Part shown: positions 24,921 through 33,158 of the stretch, one piece after another
How the letters are laid out: each line of letters begins with the position of its first letter
Position numbering within the stretch: position 1 is the first letter of the stretch
DNA from: Parafrankia sp. EUN1f
GTDB taxonomy: Bacteria; Actinomycetota; Actinomycetes; Frankiales; Frankiaceae
Reading direction: 5' to 3'
Assembly: GCF_000177675.1 (NCBI RefSeq)
Contig: NZ_ADGX01000041.1
Location: 1-64,000, forward strand
DNA: 64,000 nt
The notes under the pieces: generated by a model
What the model saw: the letters and a program-made list of their open reading frames with translations, nothing else
Database searches by the model: none
Told to the model about the DNA's origin: nothing
Translations under genes and position numbers: made by a program

Positions 24921-26126
24921 TCAGACCTCGATCGTCGCCGGGTCAGCCGGGGTGAAGTCGTAGACGCGGCAGGCGTTCCCGACCGCGATCTTGTGCTGGA
25001 CGTCCTCGGAGAGGTGGGCGAGCCAGCCGCTGGCGAGCTTCGAGGTGTCCGGCCAGGTGGAGTCGGAGTGCGGGTAGTCGCACTCCAGCATCACGTTGTC
25101 CTCGCCGATGATGTCCAGCAGCCGGATGCCGGCCGCGTCCTCGATGAATGTGCCGAAGACATGGTCGCGGAAGAGCTGGCGGATGTCGGTGTCGAGGTTG
25201 AAGCTGGCCGCGCCCTTGGCCTCGCCGCGCTCGTGGCTCGCGTTCATGTCGATGTCGAAGCGCGACGCCCAGAACCGCTGCTTGTCGATGACCTGCTCGG
25301 CCCGCTCCAGGAAGTACGGAATCCAGCCGATCGAGCCCTCGGAAAGCGCGATCTTCAGGTTCGGGAACTTCTCGAACTTGCCGCTGAACAGCCAGTCGAG
25401 CAACGTGCCGGCCTGGTTCGCCGCCGCCGAGTAGGCCATGAACGCCAGCGTCGGCATGTCCGGCGAGGTGCGGATCAGGTTCGACGAGGAGCCGACGTGC
25501 ATCGAGACCACGAAACCGGTCTCGTTGCAGGCGTCCAGCATCGGGTCCCAGAAGTCGGTGTGGATGGACGGGAGCCCGAGCTTGGTCGGGTTCTCCGAGA
25601 AGGCGATCGACTTGGCGCCGCGCGCCGCCGTGCGCCGGATCTCGGCGGCGGCGGCCACCGGATCCCACAGCGGGATGATCATCATCGGGATGAAGCGCCC
25701 TGGGTAGGCGGCGGCGAAGTCCTCGAGGATGAAGTCGTTCCAGGCCTGCACGCCCAGCAGGGCGAGCTCCTTGTCCTTCGCCTCGTGGAACACCTGCCCG
25801 CAGTACCGCGGGAACGACGGGAACAGGATCGAGGAGAGCACCAGCCCCTGGTTCATGTCGGCCACCCGGGCCGCCGGCTCGTAGCAGCCCGGCCGCATGT
25901 CCTCATACGAGATCGGCTCAGGCGAGAACTCCTCGCGGGACTTGCCCGCGACGGCGTTGAGGCCGGTGGTGACGATCTGCCTGTCCTCGTAGACCCAGAA
26001 CTCGGACGTGCCCTCGCGCACGATCCGCGGGCCCGTGTCGCGCCACTTCTGCGGGAGCCGCTCCTGCCAGAGCCGTGCCGGCTCGATGAGATGGTCGTCG
26101 ACTGAGATGAACCAGCCCAGTGTCAC
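24921..26126 (-). CDS. Amidohydrolase 2 family (ACMSD-like) protein
   Basis: 401 residues from GTG 26124-26126, which has GGGAGG about 5 nt upstream; an open frame extends further but lacks similarity. It begins LGWFISVDDHLIEPARLWQ (the DDHxxE variant of the metal site seen in many actinobacterial members), has VVSMHVGSSSN in the core and ends with MLECDYPHSDSTWPDTS, where the Asp completes the site. Downstream of it in the same unit are the Rieske oxygenase and SnoaL-like genes. Paralogue of 7216-8439. Confidence 0.9.
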   Translation of the reverse strand: MTLGWFISVDDHLIEPARLWQERLPQKWRDTGPRIVREGTSEFWVYEDRQIVTTGLNAVAGKSREEFSPEPISYEDMRPGCYEPAARVADMNQGLVLSSILFPSFPRYCGQVFHEAKDKELALLGVQAWNDFILEDFAAAYPGRFIPMMIIPLWDPVAAAAEIRRTAARGAKSIAFSENPTKLGLPSIHTDFWDPMLDACNETGFVVSMHVGSSSNLIRTSPDMPTLAFMAYSAAANQAGTLLDWLFSGKFEKFPNLKIALSEGSIGWIPYFLERAEQVIDKQRFWASRFDIDMNASHERGEAKGAASFNLDTDIRQLFRDHVFGTFIEDAAGIRLLDIIGEDNVMLECDYPHSDSTWPDTSKLASGWLAHLSEDVQHKIAVGNACRVYDFTPADPATIEV

Positions 26127-26198
26127 GAGTCCTCCCTGACGGCCACCCACTCGACGGCCACGCACCTGACGGTCACAGGAGCGATCGCCCCGTAAGAA

Positions 26199-26212
26199 AG
26201 CGAACGCTCACC
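26199..26212. promoter_or_regulatory. Operator-like palindrome (site 5 of shared motif)
   Basis: AGCGAACGCTCACC, 13 of 14 consensus positions, 72 bp upstream of the amidohydrolase-Rieske-SnoaL unit, in a small A+T-rich dip that probably holds the promoter. Confidence 0.6.
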
Positions 26213-26792
26213 TATATGTTAGCCACGGCACGCCCCCGGCACCAGCCACACCGGCTGGCACGCCTCACTCCGGGGCCGTCGGCCGTTGCGGCGGAGGGTC
26301 ACCAGGCGGCCGGCGGGATCAGTGGTGCGCACTCAGTTGCTCCTTTGTCACTGTTCCGTGCCGCCTACCACTCCCGCTAGTCGCTACTTTCGGTAGCCGT
26401 CGAGGTGGGATCGGGTAGCGACCTGCCGCATCTCAGTGGATGGCATGATCTGGCCGCCGGCGGTCAGCACCGCCCGAGAGGCAGAGCCATCCGAAGCATT
26501 GAGGCTTTTCGTCGTTCCAACGACCACAAACCTCGGACCTTGCTCGGCAGCTGCGGCTGCCTGAGGCTCGGGATCTCGCGGCAGGCTCTCCAACGACCAG
26601 GATCCTCAACCGCTCACCGTGCCAGCCCCAACCGCGCCGCCGCCGGGCGCCGCCAGGCGCCACCAGGCCGTCAGCCGTTGAAGAGGGTCGCCAGGCGGCC
26701 AGTTACACCGAAGTCCAGGAATCGCACCGAAGTCCAGGCCGGAAAGGCTTATACCTGGACATACACGACGTAACAACAGGAAACTCCCGCAA
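26213..26792. other. Non-coding interval
   Basis: About 580 bp with no convincing gene. It contains a short direct repeat ACCGAAGTCCAGG (about 26709 and 26729) and presumably the promoter of the excalibur-domain gene. Confidence 0.5.
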
Positions 26793-27359
26793 ATGCGAGC
26801 ACGTGCGATGGCCAGAAGGCCAGCGGAGTGGAGCGCCCAGGCGATCACATGGGCCCGCCTGCACCCGCGGGCGAGCAGCGGCATCGGCGGGGTCTTCCTG
26901 GTCCTCCTCCTCGTCGTCGCCGTACTCGTGCCCGCCCAGGGGCCCGGCAACGCCAGCACCGCCGCGACCAGGACGGACCTGCCCCCGGCGACGACGAGCC
27001 CTGCGGGCGGCGGCTCACCGACCACCGCGCCAGCGCCGCCGTCAGTGCCGGAAGTGGTGTCCGTCCAGGAGGCGGCGCCGACGCCGGCAGCACCTCCGGT
27101 GACCCGCCGGCCGCAGCCCACGGCACCGGCGCTGCCGGTCGCCGCGTCGACACCCGCGAGCCGGCAGAAGACCACCCAGAAGGCCACCAAGCCCGCGCCG
27201 AGCGCCACGCGGAGCCCGGCGAAGGCCACCCGTTCACCGGCCGTCTTCTACGGCTCATGCCTCACCGCGCGTCTCGCCGGGGCGGCTCCGCTCTACGAGG
27301 GTCAGCCCGGCTACTCACGCTGGCTCGACTGGGACGGCGACGGAGTCGCGTGCGACTGA
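26793..27359 (+). CDS. Excalibur calcium-binding domain protein, membrane anchored
   Basis: 188 residues. A short basic N-terminus is followed by one hydrophobic helix (GIGGVFLVLLLVVAVLVPA, about residues 32-50), a Pro/Ala/Thr-rich extracytoplasmic stalk (50-150), and a C-terminal excalibur domain. The latter shows YGSCLTARLAGAAPLYEGQP and the terminal calcium loop DWDGDGVACD. Such proteins are cell-surface or secreted in actinobacteria and are thought to bind Ca2+ through the DxDxDG loop. Preceded by CAGGA about 12 nt from the ATG. Confidence 0.85.
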   Translation: MRARAMARRPAEWSAQAITWARLHPRASSGIGGVFLVLLLVVAVLVPAQGPGNASTAATRTDLPPATTSPAGGGSPTTAPAPPSVPEVVSVQEAAPTPAAPPVTRRPQPTAPALPVAASTPASRQKTTQKATKPAPSATRSPAKATRSPAVFYGSCLTARLAGAAPLYEGQPGYSRWLDWDGDGVACD

Positions 27360-27424
27360 CCCGGGCCAGTCGCACGCGCCTCCAGACGGTTCGCCGAACC
27401 TCAGGGAGCGGCTGAACCTCAGCG

Positions 27425-27486
27425 AGCGGTGAACCTCAGAGGGCGGTGAAGCTCAGAGGGCGGTGAAGCTCAGAGGGCGGTGAAGC
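27425..27486. repeat. 17-bp tandem repeat across an acyl-CoA dehydrogenase stop
   Basis: Units of GGCGGTGAAGCTCAGAG at 27442 and 27459, flanked by diverged or partial copies. The copy at 27459-27475 contains the TGA stop of the acyl-CoA dehydrogenase, so the extra copies duplicate its last codons (Phe-Thr-Ala-Leu-stop). Confidence 0.88.
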
Positions 27487-28651
27487 GGGCGGCGAGCCGG
27501 GCGCGGTGAGCTGCCGGGGCACCGAACAGCGAGCGCCCCAGCAGCGCTCGCTTCAGGTAGACGTGGACCCCGCCCTCCCAGGTGTAACCGATGCCGCCGT
27601 GCAGCTGCATCGCCGCGCCGGCGATGTCGACCGCCGCGGCACCGAGGTACGACTTCGCCCGGGAGACGGCCACGCTGATCTCCTGATCGTGCGGACCCGC
27701 CGGATCCTCCGCCGCTGCCAGCGCCCGCACCGCCGCGGCGAGGAGCTCCCGCCCCACCGTGATCTTCACGTGCATGTCGGCGCAGGCGTGCTTCACCGCC
27801 TGGAACGAGCCGATCGGACGTCCGAACTGCCGGCGGGTGCCGGCGTACTCGACGGTGGCTTCGAGCATCGCCTCCGCCAGCCCCAGGCTGTCGCAGGCCA
27901 CGGCCAGCGCGGCTCGGTCCAGCAGCCGCCGGGCCGAGGCTGCGGACGCGGCCGGGTCGGTTCCGCGGAACCGCCACACCGCGCCCGGGTCGACCTCGGT
28001 GCCTTCCACCACTACGGTGCCCAGGTGGCGGGTCTCGTCGAGCACCGGACGATCGGACACGGTAACCCCGGGATCGGTCGGGCGCACCGCGACCACGACC
28101 GGCGTCCCGGACTCGTCCGCGGCGAGGAGCAGGATCCGGTCGGCGCCGGCCGCATCGGGAACGAAGTCCGCGCTTCCGCTCACCACCATTCGACCGGCCC
28201 CGGGCTGGTCGCCCTCGCTCACCGGCGCGGCGGCCAGACGGAACGCGGTCACGTCGCCGTCGCTGTCGCCGGTGGGCAGCGCGAGGGCAGGGCGCTGCTC
28301 ACCCGCGGCGACCGCGCGCAGCAGCTCGTCCCGGGCGGCACCCGCTTCGAGCAGGCCCAGGGCGCCGACCCCCAGCACGGCCGTGCCCAGGTACGGCGTG
28401 CTCGCCGCGGCCCGGCCCAGCTCGTGCAGGACGACCGCCACCTCGGCGAAGGTCGCGCCCGCCCCGTCGAACTCCTCCGGGATCTCCAGACCGAGCCAGC
28501 CGGTGTCGACGAGCAGCGACCAGTCGACGGTGGGGTAGGTCTGGTCCGGCCCGGCCTTCGCCGCGTTGCGACGCAGCAGGTCACGGGCCACCACGCGCAG
28601 CTCGCGATGCAGCTCCGCCAGCTCGCTTTCGCTCATGGCGACGTCGCTCAT
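27470..28651 (-). CDS. Acyl-CoA dehydrogenase
   Basis: 393 residues, FAD-dependent acyl-CoA dehydrogenase fold: N-terminal helical domain with LGLEIPEEFDGAGATFAE, middle beta domain, and C-terminal domain with RRQFGRPIGSFQAVKHACAD and AAMQLHGGIGYTWEGGVHVY. The usual catalytic Glu region of the C-terminal domain is not of the standard form, as is common in the heteromeric FadE26-29-like enzymes of actinobacterial steroid side-chain degradation. Last gene of a four-gene unit with stop-start overlaps, so it probably forms a heteromeric complex with one of its neighbours. Confidence 0.92.
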   Translation of the reverse strand: MSDVAMSESELAELHRELRVVARDLLRRNAAKAGPDQTYPTVDWSLLVDTGWLGLEIPEEFDGAGATFAEVAVVLHELGRAAASTPYLGTAVLGVGALGLLEAGAARDELLRAVAAGEQRPALALPTGDSDGDVTAFRLAAAPVSEGDQPGAGRMVVSGSADFVPDAAGADRILLLAADESGTPVVVAVRPTDPGVTVSDRPVLDETRHLGTVVVEGTEVDPGAVWRFRGTDPAASAASARRLLDRAALAVACDSLGLAEAMLEATVEYAGTRRQFGRPIGSFQAVKHACADMHVKITVGRELLAAAVRALAAAEDPAGPHDQEISVAVSRAKSYLGAAAVDIAGAAMQLHGGIGYTWEGGVHVYLKRALLGRSLFGAPAAHRARLAARFTAL

Positions 28652-29916
28652 GCCGACGCCGCCGGTTCCCGGGGCAGGCCGAGGCCGCGCTCACCGATGA
28701 TCGTGCGCTGGATCTCGCTGGTCCCGCCGGGGATGGTCCACTCCCACGATCCGATGAAGTCCAGCACCCATGCTCCCGACTCCCAGCCGCTGGACGCGGG
28801 CTTACGCAGCTCGGCGTGCGCCGGCAGTCCGGCGACCTCTACGGCGAAGTCCATCGTCCGTTGCAGCAGCTCGCTGTAGAAGAGCTTGACGACCGAGGCG
28901 TCCGCCGGGCCGGCGGTGTCCGCCTCGTGCCGTTCGACCAGCCCGCGGCACAGCGCCCGCAGGCCGGTGATCTCGGTCTCCAGCTCGGCGAGCCGGTCGG
29001 CCACCCGAGGGTCGTCGACGGGACGTCCGCCGCCGGGCCCCGGGGTGCGGCAGGTGTCGACCAGCCACCGGAAGCCCGCGTTGCCGAGCCGTTCAGCCAG
29101 CTCCAGCATGGTCATCCCGCGTTCGGCGGCCAGTGTCGCCTGGGCCACCTGCCAGCCGGCGTTGACCGGGCCGACCAGGTTCTCGGCCGGGATCACCACC
29201 CCGTTGAGGAAGATCTCGCAGAAGTGGGAGTCGCCGATCGCGTTGCGCACCGGACGGACGTCGACACCCGGCGAGCGCATGTCCATCAGGAAGTACGAGA
29301 TGCCCTTGCGCTTGGGTGCGTCGGGATCGGTGCGGGCGAGCAGCAGGCACCAGTCGGCGTGCGCGGCACCGCTGGCCCACAGCTTCTGCCCGTCGACGAC
29401 GAACGTGTCACCGTCGCGGCGGGCGACGGTGCGCAGGCTGGCCAGGTCGGAGCCCGCCTCCGGCTCGGAGAAGCCCTGCACCCAGATCTCGCCGTCGAGG
29501 ATCGCGGGCAGATGCCGGCGGCGCTGCTCGTCGGTGCCCGCGACGAGCAGCGTCGACGCGGCGTGATGGATCGAGACGAAGCCGAGCACGAGCCGCGGCG
29601 CGTCGTGCGCGGCGAGCTCCTGGTAAAGGACGACCTGCTGGGCGACGGGCATCCCACCGCCCCATTCGGCGGGCCAGTGCGGGACGGCGTAGCCGGCGGC
29701 GCGCAGCTGCTGGAACCAGTCCTGCTGGAACGCGGCGAACTCCTCGGCGGAGGCGCCGGTCTGGGCCCGTCGCCAGTCGGACGGAACGTTCTCCCGGCAC
29801 CAGCGCTGGACCTCGGCGCGGAACTCGGCGAGATCCACGGGGCCAGCCACACTCGCGCCACTCGCCGTGCTCCCGCCGCTCCCGGTGCTCCCGCCGCTCC
29901 CGGTTGGGATCGTCAT
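28648..29916 (-). CDS. Acyl-CoA dehydrogenase
   Basis: 422 residues from ATG 29914-29916, set by the overlap with the upstream gene. After a Gly/Ser repeat (TGSGGSTGSGGSTASGAS) come family motifs: HWPAEWGGGMPVAQQVVLYQ, QGFSEPEAGSDLASLRTVA (FAD/substrate loop), GQKLWASGAAHADWCLLLAR, and the C-terminal GTSEIQRTIIGERGLGLPRE. It is a fully formed family member, unlike its shorter neighbour at 29913-30938. It probably pairs with one of the adjacent subunits for alpha,beta-dehydrogenation of a branched or bulky acyl-CoA. Confidence 0.93.
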   Translation of the reverse strand: MTIPTGSGGSTGSGGSTASGASVAGPVDLAEFRAEVQRWCRENVPSDWRRAQTGASAEEFAAFQQDWFQQLRAAGYAVPHWPAEWGGGMPVAQQVVLYQELAAHDAPRLVLGFVSIHHAASTLLVAGTDEQRRRHLPAILDGEIWVQGFSEPEAGSDLASLRTVARRDGDTFVVDGQKLWASGAAHADWCLLLARTDPDAPKRKGISYFLMDMRSPGVDVRPVRNAIGDSHFCEIFLNGVVIPAENLVGPVNAGWQVAQATLAAERGMTMLELAERLGNAGFRWLVDTCRTPGPGGGRPVDDPRVADRLAELETEITGLRALCRGLVERHEADTAGPADASVVKLFYSELLQRTMDFAVEVAGLPAHAELRKPASSGWESGAWVLDFIGSWEWTIPGGTSEIQRTIIGERGLGLPREPAASA

Positions 29917-30938
29917 CGGGGCTGCACCTCGAGCTGCGTGGCGAACGGGCCAGCGAGGCCGATCCGGCCGATCCGCTGGGTCAGGTGGTCGCGGGTCGCC
30001 GCCTGGCCCAGTGGGAGGCGGCGCAGCGGCTGGCTGTACCGGGAGATCCACGACAGCGTCGTCTCGTCGCAGAAACCCATCGCGCCGTGGAGCTGATGCG
30101 TCACCCGGAACACCAGGTCGGCGGCCTCCAGCGCGGCGAGGCGCAGCGCGAGCGCGTCGTCCACCGCCTCCGGGCGGCCGGTCGCGACCGCCCACAGCGC
30201 GTATTTCGCCAGCTCCTCGACGCCGACCCGTTCGACCTCGGCGTCGGTCAGCTGGAACTGCACGCCCTGGAACCGGGCGAGCGGCTGGCCGAACTGCTCC
30301 CTGGCCAGGACGTGGGCGCGGGCCAGCTCCATCGCGCGGTCGAGCATGCCCAGCAGGGTCCAGCAGGGCAGCACCAGGCCGAGGGCCAGATCGGCGAGGC
30401 CGTCGGCCGGCCCGTCGATGGCCGGGAGATCCGGGACCGGGGCCGGGATCGGATCGGGGATCAGCTCCGTCACGAAGGCGGTGTAGCGGGGCGAGCCGAC
30501 CGGCTCCGCGGCGGTCGCGAGACCGCGCCGGCCGTCGAGGGTCACCGTCGACCAGCGCGGGCCGAGCCCGGCGACCGGTGCCGCCGGCCCGGGGCCGGAG
30601 CGCGGCCCCGGCTCGGTTCCGGCGATCACGACCAGGCCTTCGGTGGATGCGTCGGTGGAGCCGTCGGTGGGGCGGCACAGCCGCTCGGCCACCGGGTACG
30701 GCAGCGCCCACCAGCCGGCGGCCTTGCACAGCGCGGCCGCCGCCTCGAGCTCGTCGGCGCCGCCGCGGGGGTCGAGCTCCCAGGCGCCGAGTTCGTCCAG
30801 CACCGGTTCGACGAGCTCGGCCCGCCGGGCCGGTTCCCGCTCGGCGTCCTGGACGAGCTGGTCGCCGCCAGCAGCCTCGAAGGCGCGCAGGGCCGTCCGG
30901 CCGAACTCGACGGCCTCCTCGCTCAGCTCGGTGTTCAC
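29913..30938 (-). CDS. Acyl-CoA dehydrogenase, short subunit
   Basis: 341 residues, shorter than the usual 380-400. The N-terminal helical domain is reduced and the middle domain is divergent. The C-terminal four-helix region is clear (AREQFGQPLARFQGVQFQLT and HQLHGAMGFCDETTLSWISR). Such degenerate partners occur in alpha2beta2 acyl-CoA dehydrogenases of cholesterol and bile-acid side-chain catabolism. GTG start overlapping the upstream stop, ATGA overlap with the downstream gene. Probably a structural or FAD-binding partner of a neighbour. Confidence 0.88.
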   Translation of the reverse strand: MNTELSEEAVEFGRTALRAFEAAGGDQLVQDAEREPARRAELVEPVLDELGAWELDPRGGADELEAAAALCKAAGWWALPYPVAERLCRPTDGSTDASTEGLVVIAGTEPGPRSGPGPAAPVAGLGPRWSTVTLDGRRGLATAAEPVGSPRYTAFVTELIPDPIPAPVPDLPAIDGPADGLADLALGLVLPCWTLLGMLDRAMELARAHVLAREQFGQPLARFQGVQFQLTDAEVERVGVEELAKYALWAVATGRPEAVDDALALRLAALEAADLVFRVTHQLHGAMGFCDETTLSWISRYSQPLRRLPLGQAATRDHLTQRIGRIGLAGPFATQLEVQPR

Positions 30939-32089
30939 CGCGCCGCCAGCAGGGAGCGTGCCATCAGGATCCGCTGCATCTCGACGCTGCCGGAAGCGAC
31001 GGTTGCGGACACCGAGTAGCGGCGGTGGTCCTCGACGGCGCGGCGGAACCGCCGGCCGTCCTCGTCAGGCAGGGAAGCACCGGCGACGATGTCCATGAGA
31101 ACCTCCGCGCTCTCCTGGTCCAGTCGGGTCACGGCGATCCGGTAGGCCGCCGAGTCCTCCGGGCGGATCCGACCGCCGGACTGCAGCGACACGACCCGGT
31201 AGGCGAGCAGCCGGGCGCGGCGGGCGTGCACGAGCATCCGGGCCCAGCGGCTGCGCAGCTCGTCGGGCAGCTGGTCCCATTCGGCGCCCAGCGCCGCCGG
31301 CGCGGCCTGCAGCAGGCGCTCGCAGCGCGCGTACCGGGCGATGCCGACCCGTTCAAAGGCCAGCACCTCCTGCACGATGGCCCAGCCCCCGCCGACGGTG
31401 CCGAGGACGTCCGCCTCGGTGACCCGCAGCTCGTCGAAGAAGACCTCGTTGAGATGGTGTGGGCCGATCATGCTCGGGATCGGCCGGACCTCGATCGCGG
31501 GGTCGGACATCGGGACCAGGAAGATCGTGAGGCCCTGCTGCTTGCGCTGCTCCCGCGAGGTGCGGGCCAGCAGGAAGCACCACTGCGCCATGGTGGCGTA
31601 GGACGTCCACACCTTCTGCCCGCTGACCCGCCAGCCGCCGGTCTCGGGGTCCGGCGCGGCTGTGGTGCGCAGTGATGCGAGGTCGGAGCCGGCCTCGGGC
31701 TCGCTGAAGCCCTGGCACCAGATCACCTCACCCCGAGCGATCGGGGGGAGGTGCTGGGCCTGCTGCTCGGCGGTGCCGTGCCGCATGATCGTCGGACCCA
31801 CCCAGTTGACGCCCATGTACTGCGCGCCGCGGGGCTCGTGGTGCGCCCACATCTCCTCGCGGACGACGGTCTGCTCCCAGGGGGTCGCGTCACGCCCGCC
31901 GTACGCCGCCGGCCAGGCCATGCACAGCAGGCCGAGGTCGGCGAGCGTCCGGCAGAAGCTCTGGGCGACCTCGAGATCGGCGGGGTCGTCGGTGAAGGCA
32001 CCCAGAAAGTCGGGCGGCACGTGCTTGTGGACCAGTTGACGCAGGTCGCGCCGGAGTGCCGCCACTCCCTCGCCCATGTCGTATTCCAT
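30935..32089 (-). CDS. Acyl-CoA dehydrogenase, first gene of the operon
   Basis: 384 residues with all main family segments: MAWPAAYGGRDATPWEQTVV, QGFSEPEAGSDLASLRTTA, VSGQKVWTSYATMAQWCFLL, VLAFERVGIARYARCERLL and a C-terminal SATVASGSVEMQRILMARSL. It leads the four-gene unit and is divergent from the GntR regulator, with 72 bp between starts. No ribosome site is visible before the ATG at 32087-32089, so a leaderless transcript or a start at Met5 is possible. Confidence 0.92.
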   Translation of the reverse strand: MEYDMGEGVAALRRDLRQLVHKHVPPDFLGAFTDDPADLEVAQSFCRTLADLGLLCMAWPAAYGGRDATPWEQTVVREEMWAHHEPRGAQYMGVNWVGPTIMRHGTAEQQAQHLPPIARGEVIWCQGFSEPEAGSDLASLRTTAAPDPETGGWRVSGQKVWTSYATMAQWCFLLARTSREQRKQQGLTIFLVPMSDPAIEVRPIPSMIGPHHLNEVFFDELRVTEADVLGTVGGGWAIVQEVLAFERVGIARYARCERLLQAAPAALGAEWDQLPDELRSRWARMLVHARRARLLAYRVVSLQSGGRIRPEDSAAYRIAVTRLDQESAEVLMDIVAGASLPDEDGRRFRRAVEDHRRYSVSATVASGSVEMQRILMARSLLAAR

Positions 32090-32161
32090 GAACGGCAGAC
32101 AGTAGTCGCAAACCGCTCAACCTTCAATACTTATAAAGATAAAGAGGCGTATGATCCTGGT

Positions 32162-32977
32162 GTGCCTACCAGCCGCCCGGGACGAGTCTCACAGGTCAGG
32201 ATCGCCGAGACGGTCGCCGCGGCGCTGCGCGAGCGCATCCTCACCGGCGACTACCAGCTCCCGACCCAGGACCAGCTCGTCGGGGAGTTCGGCGTGAGCT
32301 ACCCGTCCGTCCGGGAGGCCATCCGGATCCTGGAGACCGAAGGCCTGGTCACCGTGCGGCGCGGCAAGGTCGGCGGGGCCGACGTGCACCGGCCGGACGA
32401 GACGTCCGCCGCCTACCATCTCGGGCTCGCGCTGCAGGCCGGTCGGGTCACCCTCGGCGATCTCGCGGTCGGCCTGCAGACGTTCGAGCCGCAGTGCGCG
32501 GCCCAGTGCGCGCTCGCCACGGCCGCGGACCGCAGCGAGCGGATCGTGCCCGCGCTGCGGGCGAACATCGAGGCCACAACCAGCCTCGTCGGCAGCGGCG
32601 ACGGCAGCGCGTTCACGCATGCGGCCCGGGAGTTCCACGAGCTCGTCGTCGCGCTCACCCCGAACGCGACGATCCGCCACATCGTCGGCAGCCTGGTGGC
32701 GCTCTGGTCGGCGCAGGAACGGACCTGGGCGGAGTCGGTCACCAGCCGGGGCGAGTATCCCGACGAGGTCGAGGCCGAGCAGGTCGTCCGGGCTCACCGC
32801 CGACTACTCACCGAGATCACCGCCGGGCGGGCGACGGCCGCCGAGCGGATCGCCCGCGCGCATCTCGTCGCCTCCCAGGCCTACCTGCTGGACAGGTTCG
32901 ACGACAGCGTGGTCACCGTCACGAACGCCCGGCCGCTCCAGGCGCCGGGCGTTCCGAGCCCGCTGTGGCGGGTCTGA
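32162..32977 (+). CDS. GntR family (FadR-like) transcriptional regulator
   Basis: 271 residues. The N-terminal winged helix-turn-helix shows IAETVAAALRERILTGDYQL, VGEFGVSYPSVREAIRILET and GLVTVRRGKVGGADV. The C-terminal all-helical FCD ligand domain follows (FHELVVALTPNATIRHIVGS, AHRRLLTEITAGRATAAER). The GTG at 32162 was chosen because the family start (PTSRPGRVSQVRIAETV) follows immediately; a longer frame runs antisense to the dehydrogenase. Position and family point to control of the divergent acyl-CoA dehydrogenase operon by an acyl-CoA or organic-acid ligand, and the 72-bp gap with ATAAAGATAAAG is the likely operator. Confidence 0.92.
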   Translation: MPTSRPGRVSQVRIAETVAAALRERILTGDYQLPTQDQLVGEFGVSYPSVREAIRILETEGLVTVRRGKVGGADVHRPDETSAAYHLGLALQAGRVTLGDLAVGLQTFEPQCAAQCALATAADRSERIVPALRANIEATTSLVGSGDGSAFTHAAREFHELVVALTPNATIRHIVGSLVALWSAQERTWAESVTSRGEYPDEVEAEQVVRAHRRLLTEITAGRATAAERIARAHLVASQAYLLDRFDDSVVTVTNARPLQAPGVPSPLWRV

Positions 32978-33057
32978 GCCCGCTGTGGCGGGTCTGAGCG
33001 GCGGGTCTGAGCGGCGGGTCTGAGTCGCGGGCCTGAGTCGCGGGCCTGAGCAGCTGG
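32956..33057. repeat. 20-bp tandem duplication and degenerate 13/15-bp repeats over a stop codon
   Basis: Two identical 20-bp units (32956-32975 and 32976-32995) encode the regulator C-terminus Ser-Pro-Leu-Trp-Arg-Val followed by TGA in both, then shorter GCGGGTCTGAG-type copies continue to about 33057. Confidence 0.9.
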
Positions 33058-33158
33058 CCTGACGTGGCACGACGGTCGCCGGCCATCGCTGTGGCGCGGG
33101 CTAGAATCTTCCGAGCCACAGCGAAAATCCACACGGAAAATTCACACGCAAACCGGGA

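Noticed and set aside
26405-26773. Small plus-strand frame upstream of the excalibur gene
   Set aside because: The translation is compositionally random, has no ribosome site and overlaps a direct repeat.
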